Positions 23,137 to 30,907 of a stretch of DNA of 33,048 nucleotides are shown piece by piece. Every line of letters starts with the position of its first letter. The first letter of the stretch is position 1. The notes beneath the pieces are model-generated. The model ran no database searches. It saw only the letters and a program-made list of their open reading frames with translations, and was not told the origin of the DNA. Source of the DNA: Candidatus Leptovillus gracilis (lineage in GTDB: Bacteria; Chloroflexota; Anaerolineae; Promineifilales; Promineifilaceae); assembly GCA_016716065.1 (NCBI GenBank), contig JADJXA010000029.1:1-33048 (forward strand), given 5' to 3'. The position numbers were made by a program, and so were the translations under genes.

Positions 23137-24100
23137 AGCATTAACCTATTGGCAAGGCGGCATCGAAACCACCGCCCTAACGCCCATCGCCGCCACCCGG
23201 CGACTGTATGAGATCGGCGAAGTGCCCGAAGAAAAGCGCGAAAAAGAATACGTCCAGCAAGCTCGCCAAAACTTCATGCAAAACTTCGACGTGCTGGAAA
23301 CCAGCGCCCAAACCGAATTCACCCTGGAAGCGCCGGCCCTCAGCTTCAACGACCTGGCCTGGTGGGCCGAGTTGTACTTCAAAGGCGGCGTCTCCCCCAC
23401 CGGCGTGGGTCCATACGTGCGCACCTACAACGGCGCCAGCACATCCGACGACCTGAAAACCGCCACCCTGGAAGTGGCCGATGGCGTCGGCGCGTTCCAG
23501 ATTCCCGGCGTCATGGGGTCTAAGCTGGAAATCAAAGGCAAAAATGGCAGCAAGCCCGGCCCTGTCAGCGCCAAATACGACCTGATCGGCCAAAAGGTCA
23601 CGCCAGGCCACACCATGACCGCTGCCCTCAGCGAGCGCGACCTGGTAGGAACCTACATGGTTGCCCAGCACGCTCAATTCTTCCTCAACGACTCGGCCGG
23701 CAGCATCGGCACAACCGAATTGGCTACCCTCATGGAATTCAGCGTCAAGCTCGACAATAAAGTCGAAACCATCTTCTTTGGTGGCGATTCGTTGGCCTAC
23801 GGTGGCAGGCGCCGCGACGAACGTTACCTGGAAATCATGGTCAAGCTGCTCTTCGACGCCACCAGCTACAGCGAATTCACCAGCAAATTCCGCACCAACG
23901 CCGCCCGCTACGGCCAGCTCAAAATCAGCAATGGGGCCAACAACATCGCCGCCTTCAACTTCCACACCAAATTCGATACATTCGGCTGGCCCGAAGACGG
24001 GGCCACGCGCCAGGTATCTCTGCTCGGCCGCAGCGTTTATGACGCGACTTTGGGCTACGACTGGCAGTTGGCCCTGACCAATCAGTTGGCAGCCATTTAA
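23126..24100 (+). CDS. Major tail (tube) protein
   Basis: Product of 324 residues, soluble and beta-rich, with the expected two-part plan. The N-terminus (ALTYWQGGIETTALTPIAATRRLYEIGEVPEEKREKEY) and later segments (GTTELATLMEFSVKLDNKVETIFFGGD; VKLLFDATSYSEF) resemble siphovirus tube proteins. The strong GAGGTGAACAATG start and the place before the tail chaperone and tape measure genes support the call. It should be, after the capsid, the most abundant virion protein. Confidence 0.75.
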   Translation: MSHKALTYWQGGIETTALTPIAATRRLYEIGEVPEEKREKEYVQQARQNFMQNFDVLETSAQTEFTLEAPALSFNDLAWWAELYFKGGVSPTGVGPYVRTYNGASTSDDLKTATLEVADGVGAFQIPGVMGSKLEIKGKNGSKPGPVSAKYDLIGQKVTPGHTMTAALSERDLVGTYMVAQHAQFFLNDSAGSIGTTELATLMEFSVKLDNKVETIFFGGDSLAYGGRRRDERYLEIMVKLLFDATSYSEFTSKFRTNAARYGQLKISNGANNIAAFNFHTKFDTFGWPEDGATRQVSLLGRSVYDATLGYDWQLALTNQLAAI

Positions 24101-24118
24101 AGCAAAGCCCGCATCATC

Positions 24119-24609
24119 ATGAAATCGTCCACACCCTCAACCGACACCGACCGCATCTTAGAAGCCCTCGACGTCCTGACACAGCAGATCGCCAATGTGG
24201 AGTGCGAACTGGCTGGGGTACGCGCCGACATCCAGCACATCGGAGTGGGGCAGGACATCACAAAAAAAAAGCGGACGACCTGGAGCGGCAGTTACATGCC
24301 GCCCTCCTGGAGATTGCCCGCTTCCGCGCCTGGCGCGACAACACCATGCGCCAGCAGAAACATGTAAGCGCCAACGCCGCCCGCGACCGCGCTGTCGAGA
24401 TCAGAAAGATTCTAACCGACCTGTTCACCCTGGAGGATATGAAGTCGCTGGCCTTCGACCTCAACATCAACTACCAGGCCATTGGCGGCGATACCGTAGA
24501 TGAATTTAGTCGTGAATTGCTGCTATACTGTGAGAAGCGCGGTTTAACAGACACACTGGTACACCGGGGCCAGGAGTTGCGACCACACGCACCCTGGCCC
24601 GTCTTATAA
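24119..24609 (+). CDS. Coiled coil + bacterial death-like/EAD7-type domain protein (needs -1 frameshift)
   Basis: Two reading frames joined at a nine-A run. Frame 0 starts at ATG 24119 (51 codons to the slip, coiled-coil-like: ILEALDVLTQQIANVECELAG) and would stop at 24367. A -1 shift at 24271 continues the coiled coil (DDLERQLHAALLEIARFRAW) into 112 more residues, 163 in all. The C-terminus (FTLEDMKSLAFDLNINY, ELLLYCEKRG, ELRPHAPW) matches my memory of the effector-associated domain 7/bacterial death-like domain family, adaptors that link sensors to effectors in bacterial conflict systems. An internal ATG at 24346 would give only the domain. No clear ribosome-binding site precedes 24119. It may be a decoy of host signalling or a defence gene; assembly error at the A-run is possible. 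Confidence 0.6.
24262..24271 (+). other. Slippery A-AAA-AAG site in death-domain gene
   Basis: Nine A then G. In frame 0 the codons are AAA-AAA-AAG, giving the classic -1 heptamer A-AAA-AAG (24265-24271). A -1 slip joins the two halves into one continuous coiled coil. It could also be a true mutation or a homopolymer sequencing error. Confidence 0.5.
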
Positions 24610-24668
24610 CTTTTTTTTCAGCAGACTGGCCGATTCATCGGCCACAATGGACTAAAGGAGAAAAGCCC

Positions 24669-25040
24669 ATGCCCAAATTGCAGAAAACAGTCACCCCTGA
24701 CGGCATCGCCTTACTGAAGGTGCCCTGCCCCGAAGAGATATTCGACGTGACAGACGCCTACGTCATGCGCCGCAAGCGTGTGGCCATCCACAAGCTAGAT
24801 ACCATTGCCGCCTTTAAGCCGGGCCAGGAAGAGGAGATGTATGACGTATTCGCCGAGTTAATCCCTCACTGGCGCGTTCCTGATGTGGAAACCGGGGAAT
24901 CGCTGCCCGACCTGGCCGATGACCCCGCCGCCCTGACGCGCATAGACACAGAGCAGCTGGCCTGGCTGGCTAAGATGCTGCGCCAGACACCGTCGCAACT
25001 GGCAAGTGCCAGCCCAAAGTTAATGAGCGGCCAGATGTAA
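24669..25040 (+). CDS. Tail assembly chaperone, short form (gpG-like)
   Basis: Product of 123 residues from ATG 24669 (AAAGGAGAAAAGCCC upstream). It begins MPKLQKTVTPDGIALLKVPCPEEIFD and contains YDVFAELIPHWRVPDVETGESL. It lies immediately before the tape measure gene with a frameshifted extension, exactly the lambda G/GT layout. The short form coats the tape measure protein during tail assembly and is absent from the finished virion. Confidence 0.75.
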   Translation: MPKLQKTVTPDGIALLKVPCPEEIFDVTDAYVMRRKRVAIHKLDTIAAFKPGQEEEMYDVFAELIPHWRVPDVETGESLPDLADDPAALTRIDTEQLAWLAKMLRQTPSQLASASPKLMSGQM

Positions 25041-25204
25041 TCGGCCTGTGCGCCCGCTTCGGCTGGCTGCCCAGTTGGGTCTACGACGAAGACTGGGGCG
25101 AGATGGCCGAATTACAGGCGCGGGTGCTGGCAGACACGGCGCAGGCGGAATACGACGCCTGGCAGCAAAGGGTAAAAGCAGGATGGCAACAAAAACCCAA
25201 CTAA
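24669..25204 (+). CDS. Tail assembly chaperone, frameshifted long form (gpGT-like)
   Basis: A -1 slip at CCCAAAG (25013-25019) fuses 117 residues of the short form to 61 residues in the -1 frame (VNERPDVIGLCARFGWLPSW, YDEDWGEMAELQARVL, ending WQQKPN at 25204), 178 in all. The -1 frame is open from 24974, so the slip is possible only in that interval. In lambda, the long form recruits tube protein to the tape measure complex. The extension's family-like start (GLCARFGWLPSWVYDE) supports a programmed event rather than an error. Confidence 0.72.
25013..25019 (+). other. Programmed -1 frameshift site CCCAAAG
   Basis: The X-XXY-YYZ heptamer C-CCA-AAG lies in frame 0, 18 bases before the frame-0 stop. 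After the slip the codons are CCC-AAA-GTT. Confidence 0.7.
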
Positions 25205-25305
25205 GTCTTGAAGACCTTCGCCCCTTCTTTCGCGCTATGCGTCGCGCCCTGCTGATGGTCGTGCGGGCGATTGAACAAATGTATCCAGATGGATTAGAAG
25301 CGTAG
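25183..25305 (+). CDS. Small hypothetical protein, 40 aa
   Basis: Begins MATKTQLSLEDLRPFFRAMRRALLMVVRAIEQMYPDG; one amphipathic, basic helical region. The start lies inside the end of the long chaperone form, so translation may be coupled to the frameshift product. AGCAGG precedes the ATG weakly. The gene is followed by a strong terminator. It is possibly a cofactor for tail assembly; no family identified. Confidence 0.5.
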   Translation: MATKTQLSLEDLRPFFRAMRRALLMVVRAIEQMYPDGLEA

Positions 25306-25346
25306 CTATCCACCCCGGCATCTGGCCCGCGCGGACACTCGCCCCG

Positions 25347-25394
25347 GCCCCTGACAACTGACCTGAATAGTCAGTTGTCAGGGGCTTTTTTTTT
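25347..25394 (+). terminator. Strong intrinsic terminator
   Basis: A perfect 15-bp stem (25347-25361 with 25371-25385), a 9-base loop and nine T (25386-25394). It lies between the chaperone genes and the tape measure gene, whose ATG follows only five bases after the T-run. Confidence 0.92.
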
Positions 25395-25399
25395 GAACT

Positions 25400-27955
25400 A
25401 TGGCCGATTCAATCATCAACCTCATTATTCGTGGCAAGGACGAAGCCAGCGGCGTATTGGGCGGCGTGCAGGGCAGCGTAGGTGGCATGGGCACGGCGTT
25501 GGGGTCTGTGCAAACCGCTGGCGTGGTAGCGTTGGGCGCTATAACCACAGGAGCGGTTGCAGCTGGGACTGCGATCTTAGGATTGGGGTACGCTGGACTA
25601 ACAGCGGCGATGGACATGGAAACCCAGATGGCCATCATCGCGTCCAATATGAATACAACAAAAGAGGCCATCGCCCCCCTCGGTGATTTAATCAGCGAGC
25701 TTGGCCTGGACCCGAATCTGAAAGTGACCGCGGTGGAAGCTGCCCAGGCGATAGACATGTTGGCTCGCAACGGCCTAAACATGCAGCAGATATTAGATGG
25801 GGCGGCGCATTCTACCGTGCTGCTGGCTAATGCCACGGGGGCCACATTCGACACCGCGGCGAATATCGCCACAGATGCCATGGCCATCTTTAACATCGAA
25901 GCTGCCGATATGCAGAATGCGGTCAATGGCATTGTTAGCGTTACAACGGCAAGCAAGTTCGGCATCAATGACTACGCCCTGGCGCTGGCGCAAGGCGGTG
26001 GTGTCGCAGCGACGGCCGGGGTGTCTTTTGATGAATTCAACGCGACCATAGCGGCCATTTCTCCGTTGTTCGCCAGCGGCTCTGATGCTGGTACGTCGTT
26101 CAAAACGATGCTCACCATGTTGTCTTCGCCGACTGATGAAGCGCGCACGCTCATGAATCAACTGGGCCTGGAGTTCTACGACGCCGAAGGAAACATGAAA
26201 TCCATTGCGGCGATTAGCGGTGAACTAAACAGCGCCCTTTACGGTGTGAGCGAAGTAATGGTCGAGGTGGGCGGTCGCACCGCTGCGCAAAATGCAGAAC
26301 TGGAACGCCTGCAAAAAATGCACGCAACTGCGGCGCAGTCTATCGCCGATTACGAGCTGGGAATCAAGGGAGCCAGCTTAAGCGAAGACGCACGGGCCAA
26401 AAAGATTGCCGAATTACGTACTCAGCAAGCCAATCTCGAAGCGGCAATGCAGCCCCTCGTTGGTATTACTGGGACTTTAACCGCCGCCACTCAGCAGTTG
26501 ACCGAAGAGGAACGAACCGCTGCGCTATCCACGCTGTTTGGCGCGGATGCCATGAGAGCAGCCGCGGCGTTGGCCAACATGAACGAGTCCGCGTTCGCAG
26601 AACTCATGACAACCATGGGGCAAACAGACGCAGTTGTTAACGCGGCCACGCGGATGGATACGCTTTCGGGTGTCATCGAGATTGTCAAAGGAGTAGGCGA
26701 AGGTCTACTCCTTAGCTTTGGCAACGGCCTCTTGCCGCTGTTCAGGCTCTTTGCTGATAACGCTCTGGCATTGGCCACACAAATATTGCCGCGTATTGAA
26801 AGTGGCCTGGCAGTAGTCAGTGAGGTAGTTGGCGGATTCTCCAGCAATTTGGCTGAAGGCATGAACCCCTTGAATGCCTTCATTGAAGCCATTTGGGACA
26901 TAGCTCCCCCTGCACTATTGACTGCGTTAGTCGGATTCCGTGATGACATTTTGCCTGGGTTGATCGGACAAATAAGCGTCATCAAAGAATCCGTGGTCGC
27001 GTTTATCTCGCCTATTGCGGATTGGATAGGGCAAAACGTCCGGCTTAGTGATGTGCTGGGTGCTGTAGGGTTGGCTATCGCATCTGTGGTCATTCCGGCT
27101 ATTGCATCTGTGGTCGTGGCCGTCGCGCCAGTGATAGCTGTTTTTGCGGCCGTTGTTGGGGCGGTCGCTCTGGTGCGCACTGCATGGGAACAAGATTGGG
27201 GAGGCATCCAGGCAAAGACCAGCATGGTCTTGAACTTTGTGCGCACCGAAATATCCACCGGTCTGGCGGAGATTCAGCAATTCTGGACGGAACATGGGGA
27301 TACCATTATGGCCACGGCCGCCGCCGCCTGGGAAGCCATCCAGCTGGGTATCGAGACGGTGATCGGCGTCGTCCAGGATGTGCTGGGGCTGTTCCGGCTG
27401 GCCGCCGAAGGCGATTGGTACGCCTTTGGCGAAACGCTGCGGACGATGACCGACACCGTCTGGGAAACCATCAAAGGCACCATTAGCACGGCCGTCGAAA
27501 ACATCAAATCCTTCTTCACCTCCACCGACTGGGGCGCAGTTGGCGGGGCCATCGTCACCGGCATTGCCAATGGTCTATCGGCCGCAGCCGGGGCCATCGC
27601 CGATGCCGCCCGTTCCGCTGCCCAGTCCGCCCTGGAAGCCGCTAAGGGCTTCCTGGGTATCGAATCCCCCTCCACCGTCGCCGCCGCCCAAATCGGCCGC
27701 CCCTTCGCCGAGGGCGTCGCCCTCGGCGCAGAGCAGGGCATGGGCGACGCCGGGGCGCGCATCCAGCGGACCATCAACACCAACCTGGTACAAGGCACGG
27801 CCGTGCCTCCCTCCCTGGCCACTCAGTCCGCCGCCCGGCCCGTACAGGTCAACCATTACTATCAAGTCACAATCAACGACACCCGGTCTATGGGCCTCTT
27901 CCTGGATTACCTGCAATCCATCAACGGCCAGACCGCATACGAGGCAATTCAATGA
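25400..27955 (+). CDS. Tape measure protein
   Basis: Product of 851 residues. It sets tail length: at about 1.5 angstrom per residue the tail would be near 125 nm (inference). The N-terminus (SIINLIIRGKDEASGVLGGVQG), long Ala/Gly-rich helical and hydrophobic stretches (about 37-70 and 540-600), a coiled segment (about 290-330) and the C-terminal LGIESPS motif at about 751-757 followed by GRPFAEGVALGAEQG are all family hallmarks. No peptidase motif is evident. No Shine-Dalgarno sequence is visible, because a terminator ends five bases before the ATG. Confidence 0.9.
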   Translation: MADSIINLIIRGKDEASGVLGGVQGSVGGMGTALGSVQTAGVVALGAITTGAVAAGTAILGLGYAGLTAAMDMETQMAIIASNMNTTKEAIAPLGDLISELGLDPNLKVTAVEAAQAIDMLARNGLNMQQILDGAAHSTVLLANATGATFDTAANIATDAMAIFNIEAADMQNAVNGIVSVTTASKFGINDYALALAQGGGVAATAGVSFDEFNATIAAISPLFASGSDAGTSFKTMLTMLSSPTDEARTLMNQLGLEFYDAEGNMKSIAAISGELNSALYGVSEVMVEVGGRTAAQNAELERLQKMHATAAQSIADYELGIKGASLSEDARAKKIAELRTQQANLEAAMQPLVGITGTLTAATQQLTEEERTAALSTLFGADAMRAAAALANMNESAFAELMTTMGQTDAVVNAATRMDTLSGVIEIVKGVGEGLLLSFGNGLLPLFRLFADNALALATQILPRIESGLAVVSEVVGGFSSNLAEGMNPLNAFIEAIWDIAPPALLTALVGFRDDILPGLIGQISVIKESVVAFISPIADWIGQNVRLSDVLGAVGLAIASVVIPAIASVVVAVAPVIAVFAAVVGAVALVRTAWEQDWGGIQAKTSMVLNFVRTEISTGLAEIQQFWTEHGDTIMATAAAAWEAIQLGIETVIGVVQDVLGLFRLAAEGDWYAFGETLRTMTDTVWETIKGTISTAVENIKSFFTSTDWGAVGGAIVTGIANGLSAAAGAIADAARSAAQSALEAAKGFLGIESPSTVAAAQIGRPFAEGVALGAEQGMGDAGARIQRTINTNLVQGTAVPPSLATQSAARPVQVNHYYQVTINDTRSMGLFLDYLQSINGQTAYEAIQ

Positions 27956-29289
27956 GCATATTGCGAATTAGCAACGGCACAACCACCGTAGATTTATACG
28001 ACACGGCCGGGCTGCACCTGAAGCGGCATGGCTGGAACCCCCTGCTGGCCGTCGAAAACGAATTCGGCGACTACAACGACGTAACCGACGCCATCAGCCT
28101 GAACTGGGCCGCCACCACCGACAACGTGCGCGACGCCACCCTGCAAAACCTGGTGCGCCTGGGCCACCAGGCCCGCGCCTACGAGCGCGACCGTCGCATT
28201 ACCAACCCTGTCTGGCTCGAAGCCCGTACCCCCACCGAAACCAACAGCCGCTACGCCCTGCTGCGCTCCATAGACATTCCCCAACTGGACTCCTGGCACT
28301 GGGGGCCGGCCCGCGGCGTAAACCTGGCCCTGACCATCACCCGCGAAGGCGCCTGGCGCGCCCAGTCGCCCAGCGTCACGCCGCTGAACATCACCAGTAT
28401 GGTCAGCGGTACCATTTACAACCACGCCTATGGCCTCACCAGCAACTACCTGGATGTGCTGGGTAGCAGCGCCCTCGGCGACGCCTACGCCCTGCCGGTT
28501 TTCCAGGTGTCTCACACCAACCGACAAGACTTTTGCACCATCGCTCTGCGCAGCCGCCTGACACAGGCGGAGTTGGGCGGATTCCGGCCGCACTTCCACG
28601 CCGTCAACTTCGGCGACGCCACCTACCTGGTGGCCGATGCCGGCGCCACAGGCGGCCAAAAATGGGAACGGGCCGTCAGTGGCACAGGCAGCATGACCAA
28701 CCACGTGGCCCTGCCAGTCGGCCTCAGCTATTACACCGGCTCCTACCTGGTCTTTGCCGTCGCCAAAGCCACCGCCGCCCTGACATCGCTGCAAATCGGG
28801 CACAGCATCCAAACCACCTTTGCCGAAAATGCCAACCAGCCAGTTACCGTACCCGTCACAACCAGTTTCATGCCGCTTTACCTGGGTCGCATCACCATGC
28901 CCCCGTCCGGTTCCGTGCCCGGCCTCAGCGACCCGGCCGCCTACTACCTCAACCTACAGCTTGCCTGGAGCGGATCCGCCACATTCTCCCTGCGCAACAT
29001 CTACATCGTGCCTGTGGACGAGGGCGTGTTCACCATCACCGACCCCACAGCCGATTTTGTCGCCGACAGCGTATTAGAACGCACCTGGAACCGTTCCAGC
29101 GGCAACGCCTATCTGGACATAGCCCCCATCGTGCGCGGCCGTTACCTGCGGCTGCGCGCCGGCTGGGTAACACGGGTCATGTTCTTCTACCACAACACCG
29201 ACGCCAAAGGCGGCGTGGGTCCAACCGAAACGGCCGCCGTCAACGTCCGGGCGCTGCTGCGCTATCTGGGCATCAGGGGGAACACATGA
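27952..29289 (+). CDS. Distal tail-like protein
   Basis: Product of 445 residues starting MSILRISNGTTTVDLYDTAG. The N-terminal part (AISLNWAATTDNVRDATLQNLVRLGHQARAYERD) resembles the ring domain of distal tail proteins; the central part (YLDVLGSSALGDAYALPVFQVSHTN) is beta-rich, suggesting an inserted carbohydrate-binding-like sandwich. It follows the tape measure gene with ATGA overlap, the normal place for the baseplate hub. It probably forms the tail-end ring and carries part of the host-binding function. Confidence 0.65.
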   Translation: MSILRISNGTTTVDLYDTAGLHLKRHGWNPLLAVENEFGDYNDVTDAISLNWAATTDNVRDATLQNLVRLGHQARAYERDRRITNPVWLEARTPTETNSRYALLRSIDIPQLDSWHWGPARGVNLALTITREGAWRAQSPSVTPLNITSMVSGTIYNHAYGLTSNYLDVLGSSALGDAYALPVFQVSHTNRQDFCTIALRSRLTQAELGGFRPHFHAVNFGDATYLVADAGATGGQKWERAVSGTGSMTNHVALPVGLSYYTGSYLVFAVAKATAALTSLQIGHSIQTTFAENANQPVTVPVTTSFMPLYLGRITMPPSGSVPGLSDPAAYYLNLQLAWSGSATFSLRNIYIVPVDEGVFTITDPTADFVADSVLERTWNRSSGNAYLDIAPIVRGRYLRLRAGWVTRVMFFYHNTDAKGGVGPTETAAVNVRALLRYLGIRGNT

Positions 29290-30464
29290 TCACCATACCG
29301 GCGCAGCTCGCCAACATGAACTTATTCCAGCCGCTCAACGTCAAGTCGGCGGCTGTTGAAAACGGTGACATCACCTGGGCCTGCTGGCCCACCTACCGCC
29401 GCCAAACGCTGGCGCAGGGTGGCGACCATATGTCCACCTGGTCATTCAGCGCCAGCGACGAAATCTTAGACCGTTGGTTCGATGAATACCTGGGCTGTCA
29501 CTTCGAGGAATCCTTCGGCGGCGTCGGCACATTCAGCGGCCTGGTCTACACCATGCGCCTTAGCTACAACGGCGTGGTCCTGACCAAGAGTCTCGACGAC
29601 ATGGCAAACAGCGTGCGCGTCAGCTACAAAACAGACAGCGCCGCCGCCGAAGCCATCACAACGGCCGTAACCAACCCGGCCAGCATCGCCCGCTACGGCA
29701 CCAAAGAGCATCTGGAAAAACTCGGCAGCATCTACATCAGCCCCACAACAGCCGGTTACTACGCCGATAACCTCCTGGCCGCGCTCAGCCAGATACGCGC
29801 CGCAATGGAAGAAGCCCGCTTAAGCGGCGCAAGCCAGCCAGGAACCCTACAGGTAGAAGTGCGCGGCTACGTCCACACCCTCAACTGGCGCACCATCACA
29901 AACGCCAGCACAACCACCGTCGCCGCCAGCGCCGCCATCACCGCCGCCCTCGCTTCCGCGGAATTCGTCAGCGCCGGGGCCATCGCCACCAATGCGGCCA
30001 CCATCTCCGAGGAAGCTGCCAGCGTGCCCCTGTGGGAACGCATCAAAGCCATCACCAAATGCGGCAGCAGCACCCAACGCTATTTGGCCGGGTGCTACGC
30101 GGGCACGTCGTTGGATTACCAGCCCGCCGACGAGACCACCATCGCCTATGAGCAAGAAATGCGCACCCGCCGCCGCCTCACCTACCTGCCCGGCAGCGGC
30201 GAGATTGTGCCCGCCCCATTGGTCCGCCCAGGCCGCGTCGTTTTTGTCCGCGACCTGATGAGCGGCCGCCCCATCAGCCCCAGCCTGTTGGATGATCCAC
30301 GCGCTCAATTCGTCGAAATGGTGGAATACAGCATGGAGGGAGCTGTACTCAAAGGCGAACCGCGCCGCGACGCCGACAAAGCCAGCGCCCTGGCCCTGGC
30401 CCTTAAAACCATCAACCCGCGCCAGGGGCGGCCAGTTATTGACCCTATAGTACGCATTAGCTAA
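29286..30464 (+). CDS. Tail-tip/baseplate protein
   Basis: Product of 392 residues. ATG 29286 overlaps the preceding TGA; although the frame stays open back to 28533, that part is a Pro/Arg/His-rich shadow of the previous gene. The sequence has a beta-rich N-terminus (NMNLFQPLNVKSAAVENGDITW) and a long Ala-rich helical middle (AATISEEAASVPLWERIKAI). The last third resembles hub-like modules (PAPLVRPGRVVFVRDLMSG, AQFVEMVEYSMEGAVLKGEP). It is the last virion gene before the holin; the exact role is inferred from place. Confidence 0.65.
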   Translation: MITIPAQLANMNLFQPLNVKSAAVENGDITWACWPTYRRQTLAQGGDHMSTWSFSASDEILDRWFDEYLGCHFEESFGGVGTFSGLVYTMRLSYNGVVLTKSLDDMANSVRVSYKTDSAAAEAITTAVTNPASIARYGTKEHLEKLGSIYISPTTAGYYADNLLAALSQIRAAMEEARLSGASQPGTLQVEVRGYVHTLNWRTITNASTTTVAASAAITAALASAEFVSAGAIATNAATISEEAASVPLWERIKAITKCGSSTQRYLAGCYAGTSLDYQPADETTIAYEQEMRTRRRLTYLPGSGEIVPAPLVRPGRVVFVRDLMSGRPISPSLLDDPRAQFVEMVEYSMEGAVLKGEPRRDADKASALALALKTINPRQGRPVIDPIVRIS

Positions 30465-30479
30465 AAGGAGAACCCCATC

Positions 30480-30836
30480 ATGACAGTAGAAACCTGGGCA
30501 ATCATCCAGCCCGCAATCGAAACCCTTGTCACCCTGTTTGTTGGTATGCTGCTCATCGCCCTGGGTGTGCAGGCGCGCACCTGGTTAACGGCGCGCGTAG
30601 GCCAGGCCAACCTGGACACGGCCGTTCGCCTCATCCGCACGGCCGTTCTGGCCATCGAGCAAGAAGGGCTGACCGGGGCGATCAACGACAAAAAAGAAGC
30701 CGCCATCGCCTACGCCGAAGAGCTGCTCGCCGCCAACAACATCCACGTGGACATTGCCACCATCAGCCACATCATTGAATCCCTCGTCTACGACGAATTC
30801 AACCGCTGGTACGCGCCAGAAGACCCAACCCCCTAA
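30480..30836 (+). CDS. Holin (LLH/superfamily 6-like)
   Basis: Product of 118 residues. One transmembrane helix near the N-terminus (IIQPAIETLVTLFVGMLLIALGVQARTWL, about 9-37) is followed by a charged helical region (NLDTAVRLIRTAVLAIEQEGLTG, KKEAAIAYAEELLAANNI). This matches the LLH-type holins at the end of many phage late operons. AAAAGGAG precedes ATG 30480. It would permeabilise the membrane at lysis. No endolysin lies beside it, which is unusual. Confidence 0.75.
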   Translation: MTVETWAIIQPAIETLVTLFVGMLLIALGVQARTWLTARVGQANLDTAVRLIRTAVLAIEQEGLTGAINDKKEAAIAYAEELLAANNIHVDIATISHIIESLVYDEFNRWYAPEDPTP

Positions 30837-30862
30837 ACCTCTCCCCCTCCTCACTCGTTGCC

Positions 30863-30899
30863 AAAAAAAGGTCACTGGTAAATTTACCAGTGACCTTTT
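30863..30899. terminator. Bidirectional terminator, contains palindrome copy 2
   Basis: A 26-bp perfect palindrome at 30870-30895 flanked by seven A and four T serves both the holin operon (+) and the integrase (-), which converge here. The core 22 bases (30872-30893) are identical to the palindrome in the ParB-like gene (10653-10674). Confidence 0.85.
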
Positions 30900-30907
30900 C
30901 TCTTTCA

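Noticed and set aside
28533..29285. 251-codon upstream extension of the tail-tip gene
   Set aside because: It is a His/Arg/Pro-rich shadow of the distal tail gene; ATG 29286 overlaps the preceding stop as at other junctions.
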